This document shows, one piece after another, positions 46,084-51,682 of a stretch of DNA of 51,682 nucleotides. The DNA comes from Pseudobacteroides sp. (lineage in GTDB: Bacteria > Bacillota > Clostridia > Acetivibrionales > DSM-2933). Every line of letters starts with the position of its first letter. Within the stretch, counting starts at the first letter, position 1. The translations under genes and the position numbers were made by a program. The notes under the pieces were generated by a model that had not been told where the DNA came from, did no database searches, and was given only the letters and a program-made list of their open reading frames with translations. The stretch is from contig NZ_DATCTU010000133.1 in NCBI RefSeq assembly GCF_036567765.1, positions 1 through 51,682 on the forward strand. The letters run 5' to 3'.

Positions 46084-46770
46084 CTACTTATAAATATCCA
46101 TACTTATCCTTCCATCCTTTATTTCAACAACCCTGTCTGCCTTTTCAGCTATTCTTCTATCATGCGTAATAACAATAAAAGTGGTCCTAAATGCCTCATT
46201 GACATTCCTTAAAATTCTGTAAATATTTTCTGTTGACTCAGAATCCAGGTTACCGGTAGGTTCATCAGCCAGGATAAGTTTAGGATTGTTTATAAGGGCT
46301 CTCGCTATAGCTGTCCTTTGCTGCTGTCCACCCGACATATTTGATGAAAGGTTTTTCTTAACACCCGAAAGCCCTACCATCTCCATAAGCTCCTCCGCCC
46401 TTTTCACAGCCTCACCTGAAGCCTTTCCATGCTTTATAACATATGGCATCAGCACGTTCTCCAAAGCAGTAAACTCGGGTAAAAGGTGATGAAACTGAAA
46501 AATGAAGCCTATTGTTTCATTTCGCAGCTCCGCCAACTGATTTTTATTCATCTTTTCAGTGCTGATGCCATCAACAAAAATCTGGCCGTTTGAAGGCCTG
46601 TCCAAGGTTCCTATTATATTGAGCAAGGTACTTTTACCACTGCCTGATGAACCGATTATGGAGGTGAAAGTGCCTTCATCAAAGCTCAGATCAATATCAA
46701 AAAGCACCTGAGTTTTTATCTTGTCCCCATATATTTTGTTTATTTTAATAAGTTCAATAGATTTAGCCAT
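46084..46770 (-). CDS. ABC transporter ATPase, LolD/MacB type
   Basis: 228 residues. Walker A GSSGSGKST, Q-loop IFQFHHLLPEFTALENV, signature NMSGGQQQRTAIARAL, Walker B LILADEPTGNLDSES, switch His in VITHDRR. Belongs to the MacB/LolD/FtsE-like group. It overlaps the end of the permease gene by 8 bases, so the two form one transporter. In Gram-positive bacteria such type VII ABC pairs work as mechanotransmission exporters or stress and antibiotic-response systems; substrate unknown. Confidence 0.92.
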   Translation of the reverse strand: MAKSIELIKINKIYGDKIKTQVLFDIDLSFDEGTFTSIIGSSGSGKSTLLNIIGTLDRPSNGQIFVDGISTEKMNKNQLAELRNETIGFIFQFHHLLPEFTALENVLMPYVIKHGKASGEAVKRAEELMEMVGLSGVKKNLSSNMSGGQQQRTAIARALINNPKLILADEPTGNLDSESTENIYRILRNVNEAFRTTFIVITHDRRIAEKADRVVEIKDGRISMDIYK

Positions 46771-47926
46771 TTCTTATCACCTCAATCGGGTTTAGTTTTG
46801 AGGACTTTCTTGCAGGTATCAGGGACGCTGCTACAGATGCTGCTACGGCTATCACACCAGAAAATGTGATAAACCCGTAATTCATGTAGATTGGCACAAC
46901 AGGAGTCCCATCCGGGTTAAGTGCAAATTTTGTGAACATAACAATAAGACCCAATCCTAACGAAACACCCAGTACAGATCCTAAAATTCCAAGAAAAAAG
47001 CCCTGAAGCATAAAAATCATGCTTGACTGCCTATCCTTAACACCCATTGCCTTAAGGATGCCTATCTGCTTTGACTTCTGCATAACGGTAATTGCAAGAA
47101 CACTGGCTATACCAAGAAGCACAGATACCAAAACAAAGACCTGAATCATAATACTAGATACACTTTGGCCATTGAGACCGCTTAGCAGTTCTGCGTTCTG
47201 AGACTGCCACTCATCTGTTTTCAAATTACTGTGATTTAAAAGGTTGTCAATGGATTTTGCAATCTCTTTTGTATTAAACACATCCGAATATCCAACCTGC
47301 ATTTCAATGCCTGTAATACTATTATCAAATCCGAGAATATCCTGTGATGTTTTAAGACTTACCATCAACCAACTCTTGTTTATGGATGAAACTTTTAGGT
47401 CATAAAATCCTTTTACCTTAAGACCTGCCTTTTTACCATCATAAGTAATTATTTCCACTTCCTGTCCAAGCATTAGGCCTAGCTTGTCCCTGAGCTCCTT
47501 GCCCACAAGCACCTCCCTGTCGCCTGTAAAAAGCTCACCCTCAAAAATCCTTTCCTTGATGTTATAAATCTCGTCAGCTTTGTCGGGCAAAAAACCTCTT
47601 ACCACAACAGGCTCACTTTTACTATTATATTTTATAAAGGCTGCAGAATCGGCAACAGGGGATATCTTTTCCACCCTTTTTTCATCCATGACCCTGTCAA
47701 ATAGACTTTCCCAGTCCTCTATAAGCTTATTATCCATTAATGATGTAACTGTTATCTGCGGCGAATTGCCTATGGTTCGATTGATAAGACTTTGCTGCAG
47801 TCCTTGTATCAAAAGGCCTATAAATATTTGTACCGAAACACCTATTGCTATTCCTAAAGCTATAAAAATTGTCTGACTTTTGCCTGACTTTAAAAACCTC
47901 ATAGCTACCTTTGCAGAAAATACCAT
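46763..47926 (-). CDS. ABC permease, FtsX/LolC type
   Basis: 387 residues from the ATG at 47926 (GGGGGAGG upstream); the longer frame starts inside the previous gene. Topology: one N-terminal helix (TIFIALGIAIGVSVQIFIGLL), a large extracellular MacB-PCD-type domain of about 220 residues, then three helices (VFVLVSVLLGIASVLAITV, GFFLGILGSVLGVSLGLGL, FSGVIAVAASVAASLIPARK). The conserved GILKAMGV loop touches the ATPase. One base separates it from the B12-binding gene. Confidence 0.9.
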   Translation of the reverse strand: MVFSAKVAMRFLKSGKSQTIFIALGIAIGVSVQIFIGLLIQGLQQSLINRTIGNSPQITVTSLMDNKLIEDWESLFDRVMDEKRVEKISPVADSAAFIKYNSKSEPVVVRGFLPDKADEIYNIKERIFEGELFTGDREVLVGKELRDKLGLMLGQEVEIITYDGKKAGLKVKGFYDLKVSSINKSWLMVSLKTSQDILGFDNSITGIEMQVGYSDVFNTKEIAKSIDNLLNHSNLKTDEWQSQNAELLSGLNGQSVSSIMIQVFVLVSVLLGIASVLAITVMQKSKQIGILKAMGVKDRQSSMIFMLQGFFLGILGSVLGVSLGLGLIVMFTKFALNPDGTPVVPIYMNYGFITFSGVIAVAASVAASLIPARKSSKLNPIEVIRNG

Positions 47927-47927
47927 A

Positions 47928-48581
47928 TTACCATCCTCCCCCAATGTAATTGCGAATTTCATTAAAAGTTCTTACATGTGTATCCGCACCTATTTCCTTA
48001 TAAGTATTGGGGTTTTTCAAAAACGCGTTTCCGCCTACAAGTATTTTCAAATTGCCTTTGTACCTGGACCTTATCTCCTTAATAGCCTTTCCGGCCGATA
48101 CCAGATTATAATAATTTGTAACACTTACTGCAATAAAATCAGGCTTTAAATATTCCAAAACACTTATAAACTCTTCCTTTGGGGTGCTGCTTCCTACAAA
48201 TGTTGCATTGAGTCCACACATTGTGAAAAAGTCGGCTACAATTCTTGCTCCGATTTCATGGTATTCACCATCAGGGCAAATAACAACTGCTGTCCCTGCT
48301 TTACCACTGATTTTCCTTTTTTCCCGTTCTTTGATTACATAGGTGTAGCAGTTTTCAATTACCGTTCTTACAATTGAGCTTCTGACATGCTCTCTCCATA
48401 TGCATAAGCCTTTATCATTTATATTGCAATCTATACTGTTTAGTGCCGGCCCTGCAACATCTTCATAAAGAGTGACCACATCCAACTCACCTGAAGAAAG
48501 TTTGGAAACTGCATACTCTACACAAGCAAATCTGTCCTCTTTTTCCAAATGCCCCAAAAACTCATTATAGAATTTATTCAT
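47928..48581 (-). CDS. Stand-alone cobalamin (B12)-binding protein
   Basis: 217 residues. An N-terminal helical cap of about 90 residues (contains WREHVRSS) is followed by a B12-binding Rossmann domain. The lower-ligand motif DxHxxG appears as EYHEIG (about residue 108), keeping the His and Gly but with Glu for Asp; SVT and LVGGNAF match the rest of the fold. Resembles corrinoid proteins and CarH-like sensors without a DNA-binding domain. It sits between bcp (16 bases upstream) and the permease. A role as a signal or redox/light sensor is only a guess. Confidence 0.82.
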   Translation of the reverse strand: MNKFYNEFLGHLEKEDRFACVEYAVSKLSSGELDVVTLYEDVAGPALNSIDCNINDKGLCIWREHVRSSIVRTVIENCYTYVIKEREKRKISGKAGTAVVICPDGEYHEIGARIVADFFTMCGLNATFVGSSTPKEEFISVLEYLKPDFIAVSVTNYYNLVSAGKAIKEIRSRYKGNLKILVGGNAFLKNPNTYKEIGADTHVRTFNEIRNYIGGGW

Positions 48582-48597
48582 TTCAATATCACCTTTT

Positions 48598-49059
48598 TCA
48601 TATATCTTTTAAAGCCCTTAATATCTCATCTCCATGTCCCACAGGAATTACCTTTGGATAAACCTTTAAAACAATCATGTTTTCATCGATTATAAATGTC
48701 GATCTTATTATTCCCATATATGTCTTGCCGTACATCTTCTTTTCTCCCCAGGCTCCAAAGCCTTGGGCCACCTTATGTTCTTCATCGCATAAGAGATAAA
48801 ACGGCAGATTAAGTTTTTCCTTGAACTTCTTATGAGACGAAGGCTTGTCCGGGCTAATGCCAATGACTACTGCACCCGTTTCCAAAATATCGTCATAAAC
48901 ATCTCTGAAACTACAAGCCTGCTTTGTACAGCCCGAAGTATTGTCCCTGGGATAAAAATATAATACTACCTTTTTGCCTTTAAAATCCGATAAGCTTACA
49001 TCATTATCATCTTCATCCTTCAGCCTAAAATCCGGTGCCTTATTTCCCGCTTCTATCAT
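48598..49059 (-). CDS. bcp: Peroxiredoxin, Bcp/PrxQ type
   Basis: 153 residues, the normal family size. It reduces hydroperoxides with thioredoxin. The active site is DNTSGCTKQACSFRD, with the peroxidatic and resolving Cys five apart, as in the PrxQ type (TPGC usual; here TSGC). VVLYFYPRD and SPDKPSSHKKFKEK are further marks. First gene of the operon that continues with the B12 protein and the transporter; ribosome site AGGAGGG. Confidence 0.95.
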   Translation of the reverse strand: MIEAGNKAPDFRLKDEDDNDVSLSDFKGKKVVLYFYPRDNTSGCTKQACSFRDVYDDILETGAVVIGISPDKPSSHKKFKEKLNLPFYLLCDEEHKVAQGFGAWGEKKMYGKTYMGIIRSTFIIDENMIVLKVYPKVIPVGHGDEILRALKDI

Positions 49060-49369
49060 AATACCCTCCTGATTTGTAGTAGTTTAAATTTTTATAATTC
49101 ATGACTAAAATTGAGTGATGATTAGTTATCCCAACATTTTAATAAAAATTAACATCAGTTAATAATTTATATTAAAAGAGATCGATTTTTTAAACTTGGA
49201 TTTTTCATATAAATGCAAATTTTTCAATAATAAAATTTTTGCCTTGTGTAAACAATAGATACATCATAGATAAATTTATCATTTATCATAGTGAGAAGTG
49301 CTATTTACTTATATCGGTCACTTTTCATTACACTATGACGAATCTGATGCTTGAATTGGAGTGTAAAAC
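49060..49369. other. Intergenic region with an unusual hairpin
   Basis: 310 AT-rich bases between divergent genes. An inverted repeat CATAGTG (49287-49293)/CACTATG (49331-49337), with an inner AAGTG/CACTT, forms a possible bulged stem 33-83 bases before the DUF2953 start. No ORF and no strong promoter found. Confidence 0.4.
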
Positions 49370-49852
49370 ATGATTATCACAGTCATTATTCTGGGCATTT
49401 TAGCTCTTTTTATATTTATGATATTCACCATATCACTAAGAGCAAGGTTTATATTTGATACGGAAAAATCTAACATGTATATGACACTGTTTTGGCTTCC
49501 TCCCTTATTTAAAGCAGTAATGGAAATTATTGATACAAAGCCAGTGCTAACTGTTACTGTTTTGAACAAGAGATTGCTTTCAAAAACATTAAAGAGCAAA
49601 AAACAACATTTTGATACTCAGATAATTAACAAAGTCAACCCACAAGAGTTTGTTATTAATGCATACTATGGTTTTAGAGATCCATTTTCCACAGGTATTA
49701 CCACAGGATTGTTGGGTGCCATCTCAAGTTTGGTTGATATTGCAACAGTAAGACATTGCCCTGATTTTACAGCCTCCAAGGACTACATTTATGTAGACGC
49801 CTCAGCAAAAATAAACTTAGGCAATGCACTTATAAAGCTTTTACGGACCTGA
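49370..49852 (+). CDS. DUF2953 family membrane protein (YtfI-like)
   Basis: 160 residues. One N-terminal helix (VIILGILALFIFMIFTISL) followed by a soluble domain with FWLPPLFKAV and YYGFRDPFSTGITTGLLGAISSL, typical of DUF2953. In Bacillus this family member (ytfI) lies next to ytfJ/gerW, as it does here, which supports both calls. Function unknown, probably sporulation-linked. No good ribosome site is visible except GGAG 9 bases upstream. Confidence 0.75.
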   Translation: MIITVIILGILALFIFMIFTISLRARFIFDTEKSNMYMTLFWLPPLFKAVMEIIDTKPVLTVTVLNKRLLSKTLKSKKQHFDTQIINKVNPQEFVINAYYGFRDPFSTGITTGLLGAISSLVDIATVRHCPDFTASKDYIYVDASAKINLGNALIKLLRT

Positions 49853-49949
49853 CAACACTGCCCTGAAGTATGACCATTTTGTGATAATTATTATACAACT
49901 CATTACAAGCAAGAATTTAAACATTTAAATAGTAGAAGATCGCTTGCTA

Positions 49950-49981
49950 TTTTGCAACCTTGATCGTAGTCATGAGAAATT
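49950..49981 (+). repeat. 32-base repeat, copy 2 (upstream of gerW)
   Basis: Same element as 7921-7952 (28 of 32 bases identical). It ends 31 bases before the gerW start codon. Confidence 0.6.
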
Positions 49982-50011
49982 AAAAAAATTTAAATTTCAG
50001 GAGGATATTTT

Positions 50012-50479
50012 ATGGATATCAATTCATCATTAACACAGAATGTAGATACGCTTTTCTCAAACTTGGAAAACTTTACTCAAAATGAAGGATTAATCGGTAA
50101 GCCTGTCAGCTATGGCGACAAAACATTTATACCTGTAATATCAGTAACTTTAGGGTACGGAACCGGTAATACGGCAGGAAAGAACCAGGCAAACGCTGCC
50201 AATGCCCAAACAGGCATGGCATCAAATATGGCAGGTGGTGCATTAGGTCTTGGAGCAAGGCTCAGTACAGATGCTGTTCTTCTTATAGATAAGGACAATG
50301 TTTCTGTTATACCTGTAAATACGGCTACCGGTGGCAGCCAGCTTATGGACAAGATACCTCAGATATTGAGTGGAATGAACAAACAAGGCCAACAAGGACA
50401 GCAGGGGCAACAGGGACAGCAGGGGCAACAGGGACAGCAAAACCAGCAGCAAGATCAAGCCCAGAACCAGCAGCAGTAA
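50012..50479 (+). CDS. gerW: Sporulation protein GerW/YtfJ family
   Basis: 155 residues. Family core: GLIGKPVSYGDKTFIPVISVTLGYGTG, a Gly-rich middle, and a C-terminal strand VLLIDKDNVSVIPV. The known YtfJ protein is a spore component needed for germination with certain nutrients. The C-terminal 30 residues are an unusual run of GQQ repeats (about seven) encoded by a GGACAGCAG/GGGCAACAG-type 9-base tandem repeat at 50392-50442, then Gln/Asn. Ribosome site AGGAGG. It follows DUF2953, as in Bacillus. Confidence 0.85.
   Translation: MDINSSLTQNVDTLFSNLENFTQNEGLIGKPVSYGDKTFIPVISVTLGYGTGNTAGKNQANAANAQTGMASNMAGGALGLGARLSTDAVLLIDKDNVSVIPVNTATGGSQLMDKIPQILSGMNKQGQQGQQGQQGQQGQQGQQNQQQDQAQNQQQ
50392..50442 (+). 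repeat. Tandem 9-base repeat encoding GQQ
   Basis: Successive copies of GGxCArCAG or GGGCAACAG in frame inside gerW, encoding Gly-Gln-Gln. Length variation between strains would keep the frame. Confidence 0.8.
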
Positions 50480-50503
50480 TTTATAGTATAAGCTGTAAAA
50501 GTC

Positions 50504-50532
50504 TTGTACCATTAAAATAAGTGTTGTATAAT
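50504..50532 (+). promoter_or_regulatory. Promoter of the CsoR/CstR-type gene
   Basis: TTGTAC (50504-50509), 17 bases, TATAAT (50527-50532). Confidence 0.65.
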
Positions 50533-50533
50533 A

Positions 50534-50560
50534 CTCCTATACCCCAGAAGGGTATAGGAG
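50534..50560. promoter_or_regulatory. CsoR-type operator overlapping the ribosome site
   Basis: Perfect inverted repeat: CTCCTATACCC (50534-50544), CAGAA, GGGTATAGGAG (50550-50560). The core TACCC-N5-GGGTA is the class of site bound by CsoR/CstR/FrmR proteins. It follows the -10 directly and its right arm is also the Shine-Dalgarno sequence, so a hairpin in RNA could also mask translation. Confidence 0.8.
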
Positions 50561-50566
50561 GTTTTT

Positions 50567-50857
50567 ATGAGTGATAACAACAAGTGCTATGGCTTTAAAG
50601 AAGATGTTAGAAAACGCCTAAATAGAATTGAAGGCCAGGTTAAGGGTATTCAGCGAATGATAGATGAGGAAAAAAATTGTGTTGATATATTGACTCAAGT
50701 AGCTGCCGTAAGATCTGCAATAAACAAGGTTGGTGGTATGGTTCTTGAGATGTATTCCAGTGAATGCATGGAAAATGCAGTAAACTCCGATGATAAGGAA
50801 AAAGTACTTAACGAACTTATGAATGCTGTTCAAAAATTTTTAAAATTTGTTGACTAA
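50567..50857 (+). CDS. CsoR/CstR-family repressor (DUF156), probable persulfide type
   Basis: 96 residues, all helical. Typical start RKRLNRIEGQVKGIQRMI and CVDILTQVAAVRSAINKVG. The copper sensor CsoR uses Cys-His-Cys; here C38 and C67 are kept at the same spacing (29), but the His position (C67 minus 4) is Tyr63. The two-Cys pattern without His fits CstR-type sulfide/persulfide sensors better than a copper sensor. It is autoregulated judging from the operator. No target gene follows directly; the next gene is behind its own T-box. Confidence 0.88.
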   Translation: MSDNNKCYGFKEDVRKRLNRIEGQVKGIQRMIDEEKNCVDILTQVAAVRSAINKVGGMVLEMYSSECMENAVNSDDKEKVLNELMNAVQKFLKFVD

Positions 50858-50921
50858 TTAATCATGGCTGTAGTAAAATTTTATTAATATTATCATTAAA
50901 GTATATGATTATATTCTAAAA

Positions 50922-51151
50922 AAGCAATGACAGGAACAGTAGATACTTTCAAAAAAGCACAGCGAACTGGGAATGGTGGGAGCCCAGTCTTAGTATGTAA
51001 GTATTGAATATCCTCCTTGAGCTTCAGGCCGAATACTAGTAGGTGCTGACGGTTTTCTACCGTTAAAAGGAACGCATATGTTTGTATGTTGTATCAGGTG
51101 GTTAACGAAATTTTAGGCTTTCGTCCTGTTATAGGGCGAAGGCCTTTATTT
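50922..51151 (+). promoter_or_regulatory. T-box riboswitch leader of the leuA-like gene
   Basis: Stem I marks: CAATGACAGGAACAGTAGAT at the start, and the distal loop GGGAATGGTGGGAGCCC (about 50972-50988). AGTA with GAA (51006-51008) fits the specifier loop; nearby triplets are ATC (51010-51012, Ile) and CTC (51013-51015, Leu), and I cannot decide by eye. A small hairpin ACGGT/ACCGT follows (51049-51063). The T-box sequence appears as GGTGGTTAACG (51097-51107), a variant of GGTGGTACCGCG. A terminator with a 13-bp stem (51115-51127/51133-51145) and a T-rich tail ends it. Uncharged tRNA would prevent termination. Confidence 0.85.
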
Positions 51152-51217
51152 ATTTCTCTGAAAATACTTATGAAAAATAAATTGTGATTTTTAAATTTGA
51201 ATGGAGGTATGAATTGT

Positions 51218-51682
51218 ATGAGAATTGAAATTATGGATACAACCTTGAGAGATGGGGAGCAAACCCCAGGCCTTGCCTACACTCAGCACGAAAAGCTAAC
51301 CATAGCAAAGACATTATTGGAAGATGTCAAAGTGGACAGGATAGAAGTAGCTTCAGCAAATGTATCTACAGGAGAATTGGCTTCTGTACAGGCCATATCT
51401 TCAATGTGTCAGAAGTTGGGCTGCCTCGATAAGGTAGAAGTGCTTGGCTTCGCTGATAAGACCAGATCTGTCGATTGGATAGTATCATCGGGTGCAAGGG
51501 TTATGAACCTTTTATGCAAGGGTTCTTTAAATCATGTAACCAACCAGCTCCGCAAAGCACCAGAGCAGCATCTAGAGGACGTCAAGTTTGTTATTGATTA
51601 CGCTGCCCAGAAAAATATAAAAGTAAATGTATATCTGGAAGATTGGTCAAATGGTATGATGAATTCACCGGATTATGTTTTT
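51218..51682 (+). CDS. 2-isopropylmalate synthase-like enzyme (partial, runs off the window)
   Basis: The first 155 codons are visible, open to the window edge. Start of the DRE-TIM metallolyase fold: IEIMDTTLRDGEQTPGLAY, with the divalent-metal Asp and catalytic Arg in TTLRDGEQ. Later VLGFADKTRSVDWI and KVNVYLEDWSNG. This family condenses acetyl-CoA with a 2-oxoacid (2-isopropylmalate, citramalate or homocitrate synthase). The T-box points to amino-acid control and so to leucine or isoleucine synthesis. The ATG at 51218 is preferred to one three codons earlier because of GGAGG spacing. Confidence 0.85.
   Translation, partial: MRIEIMDTTLRDGEQTPGLAYTQHEKLTIAKTLLEDVKVDRIEVASANVSTGELASVQAISSMCQKLGCLDKVEVLGFADKTRSVDWIVSSGARVMNLLCKGSLNHVTNQLRKAPEQHLEDVKFVIDYAAQKNIKVNVYLEDWSNGMMNSPDYVF

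Noticed and set aside
45952..46212. Plus-strand hydrophobic ORF of 86 codons
   Set aside because: The second half is antisense to the ABC ATPase gene. The first 45 residues could be a membrane fragment, but there is no stop, family match or clear start to support a gene.

Overview
The window looks like a chromosome segment of an anaerobic, low-GC, cellulosome-producing, spore-forming clostridium of the Acetivibrio/Ruminiclostridium group. The grounds are a family 48 exoglucanase with a dockerin, an X-module/dockerin protein, a SigI-RsgI pair, S-layer-homology (SLH) proteins, an NADH-dependent [FeFe]-hydrogenase operon with a Rex-type operator, and the sporulation genes cwlD and gerW/ytfJ. The enzyme dockerin has type-II-like (NMAD) calcium loops instead of the usual type I signature. 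I know that arrangement from Pseudobacteroides (Bacteroides) cellulosolvens, so that species or a close relative is my best guess (inference, not proven).

Layout. 1-1.2 kb: an AT-rich tract with two leftward promoters of consensus or near-consensus type, a very long leader, tiny ORFs and a gene leaving the window. 1.4-4.2 kb: rex and an ABC-F ATPase. 4.5-11.1 kb: cel48, a cwlD amidase, sigI-rsgI and a secreted stalk-domain protein. 11.2-15.9 kb: two UDP-L-FucNAc pathway genes (capG, capF) and glgB. 16.3-23.4 kb: a diguanylate cyclase, a 1303-residue CBM6/SLH surface protein, and a broken kinase/DUF5050 gene. 23.5-25.9 kb: an ABC exporter with its own TetR regulator and two inverted operators. 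25.9-31.9 kb: a radical SAM protein, a lipoprotein next to a decayed relative, an X-module/dockerin protein, a stalk-domain protein, a UPF0316 protein and a decayed BNR-SLH gene. 32.1-36.6 kb: a four-gene hydrogenase operon. 36.7-41.6 kb: secA2 with a small membrane protein, a DUF1801 protein, and an intact BNR/stalk-domain protein. 41.9-45.6 kb: membrane proteins, several broken, and a lipoprotein esterase. 46.1-49.1 kb: an operon with bcp, a B12-binding protein and a LolCDE-like transporter. 49.4-51.7 kb: a DUF2953 gene, gerW, a CsoR/CstR-type repressor with its operator, and a T-box leader in front of a leuA-like gene cut by the window edge.

How it fits together. Cel48 and the X-dockerin protein belong to the cellulosome; SigI-RsgI is the kind of system that tunes cellulosome genes; SLH proteins and SecA2 belong to cell-surface assembly; the hydrogenase disposes of fermentation electrons and is probably repressed by the Rex protein encoded 34 kb away. 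The window contains no CRISPR array, no recognisable insertion sequence, and no tRNA or rRNA gene that I can see. It does contain an unusual number of decayed genes (26.9, 31.1, 21.9-23.4, 42.4 and 43.0-44.5 kb), several broken only by single in-frame stop codons.
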